DNA of 64,000 nt from Donghicola mangrovi (lineage in GTDB: Bacteria; Pseudomonadota; Alphaproteobacteria; Rhodobacterales; Rhodobacteraceae): the NCBI RefSeq assembly GCF_013377535.1, contig NZ_JABCJE010000003.1:62001-126000 (forward strand), written 5' to 3'. Positions 54,111-63,317 of this stretch are shown in pieces (position 1 is the first letter of the stretch; the number at the start of each line of letters is the position of its first letter). Under the pieces are notes generated by a model. The model was not told the DNA's origin and searched no databases. It worked only from the letters and a program-made list of their open reading frames with translations. Both the position numbers and the translations under genes were made by a program.

Positions 54111-55502
54111 TTATTTTTCCACCTGATAGGGCAGGACCCCGCGCTCGTCCGGCTTGATCGACAGGCGGCGTTCCAGCGGGGGGACCGAGCGTTGATGGCA
54201 GTCCGTCCGTTCGCAAATCCGGCAGGAAATCCCGATAGGTTCAAACGCGGCGGAGTTCGTCACGTCCAGACTGTCCGCATAGACCAGATCGCCTGCATGG
54301 CGGACCTCGCACCCCAGACAGATGGCGTAGCGGCGGGTGGGCGCGCCGAACGCTCCGCCCGGTTTCGACACGTCCCGCGCCAGACACAAGTAGCGCACAC
54401 CGTCGGGCGTTTCCGCCAGCTGCCGCAGGAACTGCGCGGGGGTCTCAAAGGCGCGGTGGACGTTCCACAAGGGGCAGGCCCCGCCGAACCGCGCGAATTG
54501 CAGACGGGTGGCCGAGTGGCGCTTGGTGATGGTTCCCGCCTGATCGACCCGCACAAAGAAGAACGGAATGCCCTTGTTCCCTGGCCTTTGCAGGGTGGAC
54601 AGGCGGTGGGCGACTTGTTCGATCGAAGCTCCGAATCTGGTGGCCAGCAGCTCCAGATCGTGGCGGTATTTCTGCGCGGCCTCCAGAAAGCGGGTGTAGG
54701 GCATCAGGGCTGCACCGGCGAAATAGTTGGCCAGACCGATCTTGGCGATGGAGCGCGCCTCGTTGGAATGAAAGCGGGCAAGGTCCAGCGTGGCCTCTAG
54801 CAGTTTGTCCTGCGTGATCAGCGCCAGTTGCAGCAGAATCTGGAAGCGGCGGGTTTCGGGGGCCGCGCGGTTGGAAATCGACAGAACCCGCGTTTCGGCG
54901 TCGAAATGGCGGATGCGCGCGCCTTCGGTCAGGCGCAGGGTGATGCCCTTGTCAATCAGGGCCTGCTCGGCGCCCACGGGGCCTGCGTATTTGTCGGCGA
55001 AATGCTCGGCCGCGCGGTCCACGGCGTCGATATAGTTGTCGCAGTAATGAAAGAAGTCCCGCACCTCTTCCCACGGGGATGGCTGCACGCGGGCGTCCTC
55101 GCGGCCCAAGGCTTCGTCCAGCGATGCCAGCCGTTCATGAGACTGCCGATAGGCGCGGTGCAGATGCAGGAACGCACGGGCTAGCGCGGGCGCATTGCTG
55201 GCCGCCAGCCGCAGGTCGGCCAAAGGCGGTGGCTGGTCGGTGAACACGGGGTCGGCGAGGGCCTCTCGCATATCGCTGACCAGACGCTCGCTGTCGCCTG
55301 CGGACAGTTCGGTCACGTCGAACCCGAACTCGGACGCCAAGGCCAGCACGACCGAGGTACTGACCGGACGGTTGTTGTTCTCCATCTGGTTCAGATAGGG
55401 CAGCGAGACCCCGAGCTTGGTCGCGAATTCCTTTTGGGTCAGGCTCAGGCGCGAACGCAGTTCACGCAGCTTGACGCCGGCATAGAGTTTCTGGGGTGCC
55501 AT
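54111..55502 (-). CDS. pccR: Short-chain fatty acyl-CoA regulator (ScfR/PccR family)
   Basis: 463 residues. N-terminal XRE HTH (about 10-65, LTQKEFATKLGVSLPYLNQME), an ImmA/IrrE-like region, and a C-terminal domain with Cys positions (CPLW, CLGCEV, CRICERTDC) typical of ScfR regulators (RamB/PrpC-like, CoA-binding). In Rhodobacter sphaeroides PccR controls propionyl-CoA carboxylase and is needed for growth on propionate. It is encoded opposite pccB with the MFS gene between, and TTTGC words occur before its start and before pccB. Confidence 0.9.
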   Translation of the reverse strand: MAPQKLYAGVKLRELRSRLSLTQKEFATKLGVSLPYLNQMENNNRPVSTSVVLALASEFGFDVTELSAGDSERLVSDMREALADPVFTDQPPPLADLRLAASNAPALARAFLHLHRAYRQSHERLASLDEALGREDARVQPSPWEEVRDFFHYCDNYIDAVDRAAEHFADKYAGPVGAEQALIDKGITLRLTEGARIRHFDAETRVLSISNRAAPETRRFQILLQLALITQDKLLEATLDLARFHSNEARSIAKIGLANYFAGAALMPYTRFLEAAQKYRHDLELLATRFGASIEQVAHRLSTLQRPGNKGIPFFFVRVDQAGTITKRHSATRLQFARFGGACPLWNVHRAFETPAQFLRQLAETPDGVRYLCLARDVSKPGGAFGAPTRRYAICLGCEVRHAGDLVYADSLDVTNSAAFEPIGISCRICERTDCHQRSVPPLERRLSIKPDERGVLPYQVEK

Positions 55503-55511
55503 CGAGGTGCC

Positions 55512-55550
55512 TTTGCGGGTTTGCTAATGCAAATTCTAGCATTTGCAAAT
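55512..55550 (-). promoter_or_regulatory. TTTGCAAA-type cluster upstream of pccR
   Basis: Within 39 bases before the pccR start, TTTGC occurs three times and TGCAAA twice, including a full TTTGCAAA (55542-55549) and a perfect TGCAAAT-N6-ATTTGCA inverted repeat. It resembles the remembered PccR target (two TTTGCAAA units) and suggests autoregulation. Confidence 0.6.
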
Positions 55551-55557
55551 GTACCGC

Positions 55558-56748
55558 TCAACGGACCAGATGTCGCTCCCGACGATAGATGTAGAGGACA
55601 GCGCCAATCGCAGCCAGCGCACTGAGCAGCATGATCAGCAGCAGCGGCGTGGCACCGGTTTCCAGAGACAGCATTGATCCGGCTAGCGCCGACAGGGCCG
55701 CGCCGCCGCCAATCATGATCGCCCCGCCAAGGCCCGAGGCCGTGCCCGCCAGATGGGGGATGACGGACAGCGACCCCGAGGTGGCGTTCGGGATCACCAT
55801 CCCGTTGCCCAATCCCACCGCTGTCATAAAGCCGAAGAACACCCCGACCGACCCCATGCCCGCCATGTGAAGCAGTAGTGATATCCCGATCCCGACCGAG
55901 TTGATCACCGACCCCCACAGGATCATCCGGTTGATTCCCCACCGGCGCGAGAATTTCCCCGAAATGAAGTTCCCCGCAAAGTACCCGATGGCAGGGGCAC
56001 TAAAGTAGAAGCCCAGCGTTTCCGGCGGCAGGCGGTAGATTTCGCTGCCGATAAAGGGAGCCCCGCCGAGATAGGCAAAGAACGCCCCTGATGCGGCCGC
56101 CGCCGCAAGGGCATAGGCCCAGAACCGGCGCGACCGCAGGATCAGGGGGTATTCGGCGAATTGCTGGAACAGGGAAATGTCGCGCGGACGGCCCGTTTCC
56201 CCCAGATCGCTCCAGGTCAGCCACAGCATCAGGCAGCCCAGAATAAGCAGGCTCCAGAAGTTCGCTTTCCAACCGAAGGCCGCGTCCAGCAGCCCGCCCA
56301 CCGCAGGGCTGATCATCGGCACCAAGGCCATGCCCATGGTGACGTAGCCGATCATGCTGGCGGCGGAATCCTGGTCATGGATGTCGCGCACGATGGCGCG
56401 GGACAGGACCATGCCGGTGACGATAACTGCTTGGGACATCCGGAAAATCAGGAAAATCCCTGCGGTCGGCGCGAACAGGCACCCCAGAGTCGCCACCAGA
56501 AACAGCGAGATCCCCCACAACAGCACGGGCCTGCGCCCGTAGCGATCCGCAATCGGCCCGATGAATAGCTGCAGCACAGCATTCACGCCTAAATAGAGTG
56601 CGACCGATAGCTGCATCAGACGGTAGTCCGTCTGAAAATATGCCGTCATGCCCGGCAGCGATGGTAGGAAAATATTCATCGACAGGGCCGCAAGGCCCGC
56701 CAGCATAATCAGCGTCGCAATATGCGGCGGAGTGTTTTTGTTCAGCAT
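55558..56748 (-). CDS. Bcr/CflA-family MFS efflux transporter
   Basis: 396 residues with twelve hydrophobic helices and the MFS motif A loop [14 protein letters not shown] near 65 plus the motif C-like region near 140. Bcr/CflA proteins export bicyclomycin, chloramphenicol and other small molecules. It sits between pccR and pccB on the pccR strand; its start is 193 bases from pccB in divergent arrangement. Its role in the pcc locus is unknown. Confidence 0.92.
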   Translation of the reverse strand: MLNKNTPPHIATLIMLAGLAALSMNIFLPSLPGMTAYFQTDYRLMQLSVALYLGVNAVLQLFIGPIADRYGRRPVLLWGISLFLVATLGCLFAPTAGIFLIFRMSQAVIVTGMVLSRAIVRDIHDQDSAASMIGYVTMGMALVPMISPAVGGLLDAAFGWKANFWSLLILGCLMLWLTWSDLGETGRPRDISLFQQFAEYPLILRSRRFWAYALAAAAASGAFFAYLGGAPFIGSEIYRLPPETLGFYFSAPAIGYFAGNFISGKFSRRWGINRMILWGSVINSVGIGISLLLHMAGMGSVGVFFGFMTAVGLGNGMVIPNATSGSLSVIPHLAGTASGLGGAIMIGGGAALSALAGSMLSLETGATPLLLIMLLSALAAIGAVLYIYRRERHLVR

Positions 56749-56866
56749 TTTATGGCCACACGGGGTTCCGACTTTGGTCGAACGCTACGGGGAAGGGCGG
56801 GCTCGTGTCCAATTGATTACGGTGAATTTACAGATTTGCATTTTGAAGCAAGGTTGCTGCCAACAA

Positions 56867-56882
56867 TTTGCAAATTTGCCAA
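56867..56882 (+). promoter_or_regulatory. Candidate PccR site upstream of pccB
   Basis: TTTGCAAA followed directly by TTTGCCAA, 58 bases before the pccB start, with a further TTTGCA at 56835. The half-site agrees with the remembered R. sphaeroides PccR motif, but the spacing (adjacent instead of four bases) differs. Confidence 0.55.
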
Positions 56883-56940
56883 TGATTGCTTTGCGGGCGC
56901 AGCAACGCATCCTATGGTCGCGTCAAAGCGGAGGGCACAG

Positions 56941-58473
56941 ATGAAAGATATCCTGCAAGAACTCGAAGATCGCCGCGAACAGGCACGCGCCGGTGGTGGT
57001 CAGAAACGCATCGACTCGCAGCATGCCAAAGGCAAGCTGACCGCGCGCGAGCGCATCGAACTGTTGCTCGACGAAGGCAGCTTCGAAGAGTTCGACATGT
57101 TCGTGGCACATCGCTGCACCGAATTCGGGATGCAGGAAAACCGTCCCTATGGTGACGGCGTTGTGACCGGTTGGGGCACCATCAACGGCCGCATGGTCTA
57201 TGTGTTCTCTCAGGACTTCACCGTGTTCGGCGGCTCGCTGTCGGAAACCCACGCACAGAAGATCTGCAAGATCATGGATATGGCGATGCAGAACGGCGCG
57301 CCTGTGATCGGCATCAACGACTCGGGCGGTGCACGTATCCAAGAAGGCGTTGCCTCGCTCGCCGGTTATGCCGAAGTGTTCCAGCGCAACATCGAAGCAT
57401 CGGGCGTTATCCCCCAGATCAGCGTGATCATGGGCCCCTGCGCCGGCGGCGCAGTGTATTCGCCCGCAATGACCGACTTCATCTTTATGGTGAAGGACAG
57501 CTCGTACATGTTCGTGACCGGCCCCGACGTGGTTAAGACCGTCACCAACGAGGTCGTCACCGCAGAAGAGCTGGGTGGCGCGATCACCCACACCAAGAAA
57601 AGCTCGGTTGCCGATGGCGCGTTCGAGAACGACGTCGAGGCTCTGACCGAAGTGCGCCGTCTGGTGGACTTCCTGCCGCTGTCGAACCGCGAGAAGGCGC
57701 CCGTGCGTCCCTTCTTTGACGCGCCGGACCGCGTGGAGAACAGCCTTGATACGCTGATCCCCGAGAACGCGAACACGCCCTACGACATGAAAGAGCTGAT
57801 CAACAAGATCGCGGACGAGGGTGATTTCTACGAAATTCAGGCCGAATACGCCAAGAACATGATCACCGGCTTCATCCGCCTCGAGGGTCAGACCGTTGGT
57901 GTTGTTGCGAACCAGCCGATGATTCTGGCGGGCTGTCTGGATATCGACTCCAGCCGTAAAGCCGCTCGGTTTGTGCGCTTCTGCGACTGCTTCGAAATTC
58001 CGATCCTGACTCTGGTGGACGTGCCCGGCTTCCTGCCCGGTACTTCTCAGGAATATAACGGCGTTATCAAGCACGGTGCGAAGCTGCTGTTCGCTTACGG
58101 CGAAGCGACCGTTCCCAAAGTCACCGTCATCACCCGCAAGGCCTATGGCGGCGCGTATGACGTTATGGCGTCCAAGCACCTGCGTTCGGATTTCAACTAC
58201 GCATGGCCGACCGCAGAGATCGCGGTGATGGGTGCCAAGGGCGCGACCGAGATCCTGTACCGCAGCGAACTGGGTGACCCCGCCAAGATCGCCGAGCGCA
58301 CCAAGAACTACGAAGACCGCTTTGCAAACCCCTTCGTCGCCGCCGAGCGTGGCTTCATTGACGAAGTGATCATGCCGCACAGCACCCGTCGTCGTGTGTC
58401 CCGCGCCTTTGCATCGCTGCGTAACAAAAAGCGCAGCATGCCCTGGAAGAAACACGACAACATTCCGCTCTAA
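56941..58473 (+). CDS. pccB: Propionyl-CoA carboxylase beta subunit (carboxyltransferase)
   Basis: 510 residues from ATG 56941 behind GGAGGGCACAG; the frame open to 56722 contains the putative operator and is not coding. Acetyl-CoA carboxylase-like carboxyltransferase domains: N-terminal half with [13 protein letters not shown] near 118, C-terminal half with DVPGFLPGT near 360 and [10 protein letters not shown] near 400. It transfers carboxyl from biotin to propionyl-CoA to give (S)-methylmalonyl-CoA. Its biotin-carrying partner PccA is encoded 2.3 kb downstream. Confidence 0.96.
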   Translation: MKDILQELEDRREQARAGGGQKRIDSQHAKGKLTARERIELLLDEGSFEEFDMFVAHRCTEFGMQENRPYGDGVVTGWGTINGRMVYVFSQDFTVFGGSLSETHAQKICKIMDMAMQNGAPVIGINDSGGARIQEGVASLAGYAEVFQRNIEASGVIPQISVIMGPCAGGAVYSPAMTDFIFMVKDSSYMFVTGPDVVKTVTNEVVTAEELGGAITHTKKSSVADGAFENDVEALTEVRRLVDFLPLSNREKAPVRPFFDAPDRVENSLDTLIPENANTPYDMKELINKIADEGDFYEIQAEYAKNMITGFIRLEGQTVGVVANQPMILAGCLDIDSSRKAARFVRFCDCFEIPILTLVDVPGFLPGTSQEYNGVIKHGAKLLFAYGEATVPKVTVITRKAYGGAYDVMASKHLRSDFNYAWPTAEIAVMGAKGATEILYRSELGDPAKIAERTKNYEDRFANPFVAAERGFIDEVIMPHSTRRRVSRAFASLRNKKRSMPWKKHDNIPL

Positions 58474-58484
58474 GGAAACAGGAA

Positions 58485-58829
58485 ATGGCAAAAGCACGCT
58501 GGCATATCGTCAAGGACGGGCAGGGGGGCGTTACCGTCTCTCGCAAGCTGCCCGCCCGCTTCGACTTTGCGGTCGAAGCGACGGTGCCCGCGTGCAATGC
58601 CGTTTTATTGGCCCAGCAGGTCCGTCAGGATATGTGGCGTGCATTGCAGGGGTTGCGTGGATTTCTGCCTGTGGTAGAAATCGTTAAAGATGGCAACCAT
58701 TGCCGTATTCGAGCCGGTGGTTCCGTTAACGGACCCTTGCCTTTGGTGCACGTTCAGGGTTTGTTGTTACAAATTCTTCATGATCCGGTTCGCCGCGCGC
58801 GTTGGATCATGCACGCGGGGCGCTTCTGA
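58485..58829 (+). CDS. Conserved small protein of the pcc locus
   Basis: 114 residues starting 11 bases after pccB behind AAGGAAACAGG. It is a mixed alpha/beta, rather basic protein with no signal peptide and no known motif. The same arrangement after pccB occurs in related roseobacters by my recollection. Its TGA overlaps the next gene start (TGATG), so it is likely real and co-translated. The function is unknown. Confidence 0.75.
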   Translation: MAKARWHIVKDGQGGVTVSRKLPARFDFAVEATVPACNAVLLAQQVRQDMWRALQGLRGFLPVVEIVKDGNHCRIRAGGSVNGPLPLVHVQGLLLQILHDPVRRARWIMHAGRF

Positions 58830-59227
58830 TGTTGTCGTTTCGCGTAATCACAGGTTTCGTCGCCCTCTTCGGAGGTGCGACCACGGTTGCGGGGCAGGAG
58901 GGGGCCCCCACCGTGCCATCGGGCCTGGACCTGACCTTGTACGAGATGATCCTCGAGGATCAGCCCGACGGTCAGGTCTGGGCCCGGTATCGTTTCGTGG
59001 CCCCGGATCTGAAGCAAGACGACTATGACCGCGTGTCCGGGGACTTCCCCGAGATTTGCGCCGCCTATGCCTTGCCGCAGCTGGAGATTCAGGGGGCCCA
59101 TCCCGCCATTATCGTCCTGACCTATGCCGACCGCCCGATTCCTTTTGGCGAGGCTGCCCCCGAGGCTGTCCAGTTCGTAGAGAGCTTCCGCGTGGATCAG
59201 GGCGCCTGCGTCTGGGAGGTGTTCTGA
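58829..59227 (+). CDS. Periplasmic DUF6497-like protein
   Basis: 132 residues from ATG 58829, overlapping the previous stop by one base; an earlier in-frame start at 58802 is less likely. An N-terminal signal peptide (about 1-22) precedes a domain beginning VPSGLDLTLYEMI, which resembles the DUF6497 proteins of Rhodobacteraceae. Two Cys (near 83 and 128) could form a disulfide in the periplasm. The function is unknown; it is in the same unit as pccB. Confidence 0.65.
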   Translation: MLSFRVITGFVALFGGATTVAGQEGAPTVPSGLDLTLYEMILEDQPDGQVWARYRFVAPDLKQDDYDRVSGDFPEICAAYALPQLEIQGAHPAIIVLTYADRPIPFGEAAPEAVQFVESFRVDQGACVWEVF

Positions 59228-59447
59228 TGACCACCGCTCAGGCTCGTTTTTCCCTTTGTACATTGGCGATTGGTGATTTTGCGCCACATCGCGCAATCGC
59301 AGAATTTGGCCCGTATCCAACGGGTCAGATTCGCGTTATCGTTGAAATGGGCGTATCCCAAGACACCCAAACCTCGAAGCAGTGTTCGGGCAACGGCACA
59401 GATGCCGACCCGACGAACAACGATACAAGTACATACAGGAGACAAGC

Positions 59448-59594
59448 ATGTCGAAAGTCATCATCACCCTCGCTGCATTCGCAGTTGCCGCATCGGTTGC
59501 AGGCTGCGCGAAGAAGCCCAAAGAAGAAGAATTCGTGGTCGTTCAGCCCGAACCCATTTCGGTGGAACCCACTTACACCGGCAAGTACAAGTAA
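59448..59594 (+). CDS. 48-residue small lipoprotein
   Basis: ATG 59448 behind CAGGAGACAAGC gives a 48-residue product: a signal helix (IITLAAFAVAASVAGC, Cys21) and a short Lys/Glu-rich then Pro-rich mature part ending YTGKYK. Lipobox and ribosome site are good. The gap before it (59228-59447) is AT-richer and probably holds its promoter. No family name is known. Confidence 0.8.
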   Translation: MSKVIITLAAFAVAASVAGCAKKPKEEEFVVVQPEPISVEPTYTGKYK

Positions 59595-59681
59595 TCGTAC
59601 TCTGACGATACCGGGGCGGGCCGTCGGGCCCGCTCATGTTGGCCACGTCGTGCATCGCCCCAATAACCCATGGGGGCTTGT

Positions 59682-60047
59682 ATGCTGAAACATCGTGGCT
59701 TTCCGGGCCGTATGCCCGGCACTGATTACCAATTCGTGATTCGCCGTGCCAATCCGCGCGGTGTGACGCCGCTGAAGGCGCTGCGTCGTTTCCCCGACCG
59801 CAAATCTGCGGACAAGCGGGCTGACGAATGCTTCCTCGCGGCGCTTTGGATGCACTTTGGTGAAGAAACCTTTGAACGGGGAAATCTGGACGCTGGCCGT
59901 CTGAGCTGGCTGTTCGGCCGCGAGGTCATCGCAGTCGACGGCGACTTCGATCCCGAGGATTACGGGGCGCTCCTGCGCATCAACGTGGAAGAGGCCGAGC
60001 GCACCTTCCCGCAGATTTTTGACGGGAGCTCGGAATGGATCGGCTGA
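59682..60047 (+). CDS. Hypothetical 121-residue protein
   Basis: From ATG 59682 with GGGGG seven bases upstream. The protein is soluble, with a basic N-terminal third and an acidic C-terminal half (DGDFDPEDYGALL). Third-position GC is that of real genes, but no family is recognised. It lies between the two small lipoprotein genes. Confidence 0.6.
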   Translation: MLKHRGFPGRMPGTDYQFVIRRANPRGVTPLKALRRFPDRKSADKRADECFLAALWMHFGEETFERGNLDAGRLSWLFGREVIAVDGDFDPEDYGALLRINVEEAERTFPQIFDGSSEWIG

Positions 60048-60151
60048 GCTTTGCCCAATGCAAGCAAGCAGTTAAGCGGATTGTGGCGCATGGTTTCCGT
60101 GCGTCCTCCGTGCCGCTTGCAAGCGTTGGACAGGCTGCCAATCTATGGCTG

Positions 60152-60247
60152 TGTAAGTCGAGCAATGCTCGGCAGACGATGTCTCTCACCGAGACCCCTT
60201 CCCCGACTTGCGCGCTGGGCCAAAACGGCCTGAGCGCGCATTTTTTC
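60152..60247 (+). ncRNA. Candidate small RNA with three hairpins and a Rho-independent terminator
   Basis: Downstream of TTGCAA-17-AATCTA (60117-60145), a possible promoter, three hairpins follow: GTCGAGC/GCTCGGC (60157-60173), GTCTC/GAGAC (60182-60196) and the terminator stem TGCGCGCT/AGCGCGCA (60210-60241) with six T. Between the second and third lies CCCCTTCCCC (60196-60205), single-stranded and able to pair with purine-rich ribosome sites. No coding frame fits. It could instead be the 3' leader of the hypothetical gene upstream. Confidence 0.45.
60210..60247 (+). terminator. Terminator of the candidate small RNA
   Basis: TGCGCGCT (60210-60217) pairs with AGCGCGCA (60234-60241), with an inner GGGCC/GGCCT extension, then TTTTTT. 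Confidence 0.9.
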
Positions 60248-60378
60248 GGATTACTTCACGGTTTCGTGTGGTCCGAGTCTAACAATTGCGGGAACCCGGA
60301 AAAGGGGGGTGACGTTGCTTACACATCAGAACGTCGCACCCGTGCGGGTGGACACGGGATTGTTGAAAGGATTGCACA

Positions 60379-60585
60379 ATGCTTAAGAAAACTTGGATCG
60401 TTGCTTCGGTTGCCCTGCTTGGTCTGGCCGCGTGTGGTGACACGCTTGGCGAACAGGCTCTGCTGGGTGGTGGCGCAGGCGCCGCTGCTGGCGCAGTCAC
60501 CGGCGGTGATGTTGTCACCGGCGCCGTTGTTGGCGCAGCCGGCAACGTCGCGTACTGCCGTACTTACCCCTCGCGCTGTAACTAA
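60379..60585 (+). CDS. 68-residue glycine-zipper-like lipoprotein
   Basis: ATG 60379 behind GAAAGGATTG. Signal with lipobox LAAC (Cys19), then a Gly/Ala-rich stretch with GxxxG repeats (LLGGGAGAAAGAVTGG), the pattern of small glycine-zipper lipoproteins, and two Cys near the end. It is probably an outer-membrane lipoprotein of unknown role. A terminator follows; pccA begins 141 bases later. Confidence 0.8.
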   Translation: MLKKTWIVASVALLGLAACGDTLGEQALLGGGAGAAAGAVTGGDVVTGAVVGAAGNVAYCRTYPSRCN

Positions 60586-60627
60586 GCAGCCGCGCGGCAA
60601 CGCGCACATCCATTCTTATGGCTTTCA

Positions 60628-60665
60628 GGCTACCGGACCTCGTCAGTCCGGTGGCCTTTTCTTTT
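60628..60665 (+). terminator. Terminator of the 68-residue lipoprotein gene
   Basis: GGCTACCGGAC (60628-60638) pairs with GTCCGGTGGCC (60646-60656) with one mismatch, followed by TTTTCTTTT. Confidence 0.9.
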
Positions 60666-60726
60666 GCCCGATGGCCGGTGTGACCGGCCGCGGCACAACC
60701 GGATAAGACGAAAGGGACGGAGACAA

Positions 60727-62727
60727 ATGATCGACAAGATCCTCATTGCCAACCGTGGCGAGATCGCTTGCCGCGTGATCAAGACGGCACGCAAGATGGG
60801 CATCAAAACGGTGGCCATCTATTCGGACGCAGACAAGAACGCGCTGCATGTGAAAATGGCCGATGAGTCGGTTCACATCGGCCCTCCGCCCGCGAACCAG
60901 TCGTATATCGTCATCGACAAGGTGATGGATGCGATCCGCCAGACCGGCGCCAACGGCGTTCACCCGGGCTACGGCTTCTTGTCGGAAAACTCGAAATTCG
61001 CCGAGGCTCTGGAAGCCGAAGGTGTGCTGTTCGTCGGGCCCCCCAAAGGCGCGATCGAGGCAATGGGTGACAAGATCACCTCGAAGAAAATCGCCCAAGA
61101 GGCAGGCGTGTCGACCGTTCCCGGCTACATGGGCCTGATCGCGGACGCCGAAGAAGCTGTGAAGATCAGCAACGACATCGGCTACCCCGTCATGATCAAG
61201 GCCTCTGCTGGCGGCGGCGGCAAGGGCATGCGGATCGCGTGGAACGACACCGAGGCCCGTGAAGGCTTTGAATCGTCCAAGAACGAAGCGGCCAACAGCT
61301 TTGGCGACGACCGGATCTTTATCGAAAAGTTCGTCACCCAGCCCCGCCACATCGAAATTCAGGTGCTGGCCGACAAGCACGGCAACTGCATCTACCTTGG
61401 TGAACGCGAGTGTTCGATCCAGCGCCGGAACCAGAAGGTCATCGAAGAGGCGCCGTCGCCGTTCCTGGACGAAGCCACCCGCAAGGCGATGGGCGAACAG
61501 GCTTGTGCACTGGCCAAGGCCGTGGGTTACGCCAGCGCCGGTACCGTGGAATTCATCGTTGACGGTCAGCGCAACTTCTACTTCCTCGAGATGAACACCC
61601 GTCTGCAGGTGGAACACCCTGTGACCGAACTGATCACCGGCGTTGACCTGGTTGAACAGATGATCCGCGTGGCCAACGGCGAAGAGCTGTCGATCAAGCA
61701 AGAAGACGTGAAGCTGAACGGTTGGGCGATGGAAAGCCGCCTCTATGCAGAAGATCCCTATCGGAACTTCCTGCCGTCGATCGGCCGTCTGACCCGCTAT
61801 CGTCCCCCCGTCGAGGTGGCCGAAGACACCCGCGCTGTCCGCAACGACACCGGCGTGTTCGAGGGCGGCGAGATCAGCATGTACTACGACCCCATGATCG
61901 CCAAGCTGTGTACCTGGGCTCCGACCCGTCTGGAAGCCATCGAAGAGATGCGCAACGCGCTCGACAGCTTCGAGGTCGAGGGCATCGGTCACAACCTGCC
62001 GTTCCTGTCGGCCGTGATGGACCACAAGAAGTTCGTCGATGGTGACATGACCACCGCCTTCATCGCCGAAGAATACCCCGAAGGTTTCGCTGGCGTTGAT
62101 CTGCCCGAACCCGCGCTGCGCCGCATCGCTGCCGCCTGTGCCGCGATGAACCGCGTTGCCGAAATCCGCCGCACCCGTATCTCGGGCACCATGGACAACC
62201 ACGAGCGCAAGGTTGGTGACGACTGGGTCGTGCGTCTGGGTGGTGCGGAATTCCCGGTGACCATCGCTGCGGACCCCAAAGGGTCGGACGTCAGCTTTGC
62301 CGATGGCACTGTTCTGCGCGTCGAAAGCGATTGGACCCCCGGCGACCAGCTGGCGAACCTGATGGTTGGCGGCACCCCCTTGGTGCTGAAGACCGGCAAG
62401 ATCACCAACGGCTTCCGCATCCGCAGCCGCGGCGCGGACCTGAAGGTGCACGTCTACACCCCCCGTCAGGCGGAAATGGCGCTGCTCATGCCCGAGAAGC
62501 TGCCGCCCGATACCTCGAAGATGCTGCTTTGCCCGATGCCCGGCGTTGTCGTGAAGATGAACGTCGCCGTCGGTGACGAGGTTCAGGAAGGTCAGGCGCT
62601 GTGCACCATCGAGGCGATGAAGATGGAAAACATCCTTCGCGCCGAGAAGAAGGCAGTCGTCACCAAGATCAACGCCGGCGCGGGCGACAGCCTTGCGGTC
62701 GACGAAGTGATCATGGAGTTCGAATAG
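60727..62727 (+). CDS. pccA: Propionyl-CoA carboxylase alpha subunit (biotin carboxylase/carrier)
   Basis: 666 residues from ATG 60727 behind GGACGGAGACA; the frame open to 60664 lies in the terminator. Biotin carboxylase domains cover about 1-445 (ANRGEIACRV, GGGGKGMR near 168, the EMNTRLQVEH active site near 288). A BT domain follows, then the C-terminal biotin carrier domain with the EAMKMEN biotinylation Lys near 632. It carboxylates its biotin with bicarbonate and ATP and passes the carboxyl to PccB. Confidence 0.96.
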   Translation: MIDKILIANRGEIACRVIKTARKMGIKTVAIYSDADKNALHVKMADESVHIGPPPANQSYIVIDKVMDAIRQTGANGVHPGYGFLSENSKFAEALEAEGVLFVGPPKGAIEAMGDKITSKKIAQEAGVSTVPGYMGLIADAEEAVKISNDIGYPVMIKASAGGGGKGMRIAWNDTEAREGFESSKNEAANSFGDDRIFIEKFVTQPRHIEIQVLADKHGNCIYLGERECSIQRRNQKVIEEAPSPFLDEATRKAMGEQACALAKAVGYASAGTVEFIVDGQRNFYFLEMNTRLQVEHPVTELITGVDLVEQMIRVANGEELSIKQEDVKLNGWAMESRLYAEDPYRNFLPSIGRLTRYRPPVEVAEDTRAVRNDTGVFEGGEISMYYDPMIAKLCTWAPTRLEAIEEMRNALDSFEVEGIGHNLPFLSAVMDHKKFVDGDMTTAFIAEEYPEGFAGVDLPEPALRRIAAACAAMNRVAEIRRTRISGTMDNHERKVGDDWVVRLGGAEFPVTIAADPKGSDVSFADGTVLRVESDWTPGDQLANLMVGGTPLVLKTGKITNGFRIRSRGADLKVHVYTPRQAEMALLMPEKLPPDTSKMLLCPMPGVVVKMNVAVGDEVQEGQALCTIEAMKMENILRAEKKAVVTKINAGAGDSLAVDEVIMEFE

Positions 62728-62771
62728 GCCATGGCGTTAGCCGCTGGCATATCGCGCGGAATGCGGGATGG

Positions 62772-63209
62772 TCAGCGGCTCTCGCGGATCTCTTGTTGGC
62801 GCATCGGCATTTTGTCGATCGTCCGAGAGATTTCCCGCACGGTCCATGGGGACGGTTTGCGCAGCTTGATGCCACCGTCCTTGCCCACCAGCACAAAGCC
62901 GAAGCCCCGAGGGTGCAAGGCGCTGCGCAGGGCAGAGCGGGCCGACGGATCGGTATCGGTCAGCACGACCACATCGCGTTCGACCAGCGCGGGCAGATCA
63001 TCCTCGATCAGCTCCATCTGGCGGACAAAGGCGGGGTCATACGGGCTGTCGGCGAACACGATCAGCGGGCGGTGCGTCCATTTGAACTCGGCCAGATTGG
63101 CGGTCAGCCCGTCGATGATCACGGCCTCTGTCATGTCGGTCCCTTCGGCCCACGCGTGGGGGGCGGTCAGCGACAGGAACATTGCGAACATTGCGGCAAG
63201 TCGGGTCAT
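62772..63209 (-). CDS. DUF4174-domain exported protein
   Basis: 145 residues with a signal peptide (about 1-21, AWA/EG). The DUF4174 domain, common in alphaproteobacteria, resembles a thioredoxin-like strand pattern (PLIVFADSPYDP near 48). It is the only minus-strand gene inside the pcc-mcm run, divergent from the mutase. The role is unknown; association with the pcc locus may be coincidental. Confidence 0.85.
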   Translation of the reverse strand: MTRLAAMFAMFLSLTAPHAWAEGTDMTEAVIIDGLTANLAEFKWTHRPLIVFADSPYDPAFVRQMELIEDDLPALVERDVVVLTDTDPSARSALRSALHPRGFGFVLVGKDGGIKLRKPSPWTVREISRTIDKMPMRQQEIRESR

Positions 63210-63317
63210 GGCTCCTCCTGTCGCTTACAGATAGGGGCGATGCCCCCGAATTCGAAGCTTTTTCCCGCGGAAATGTCCTGACTGTGGCAGGCCCGCGTCG
63301 ATTGGAGGAACGACCAG

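Larger units (their letters stand above)
60048..60378 (+). other. 331-base gene-free stretch between pccB and pccA genes
   Basis: Holds the candidate small RNA and its terminator (60152-60247). The 223-codon frame at 60035-60706 reads across it and the next lipoprotein in another frame and is rejected. The part 60248-60378 is probably the promoter region of the 68-residue lipoprotein; it contains no further clear motif. Confidence 0.5.

Noticed and set aside
56923-58497. 524-codon minus-strand frame opposite pccB
   Set aside because: Antisense shadow; pccB on the plus strand has clear carboxyltransferase motifs.
60035-60706. 223-codon plus-strand frame crossing the lipoprotein gene and two terminators
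   Set aside because: It reads through two Rho-independent terminators and the lipoprotein gene in another frame; composition is shadow-like.
60643-62451. 602-codon minus-strand frame opposite pccA
   Set aside because: Antisense shadow of pccA with no recognised domain.
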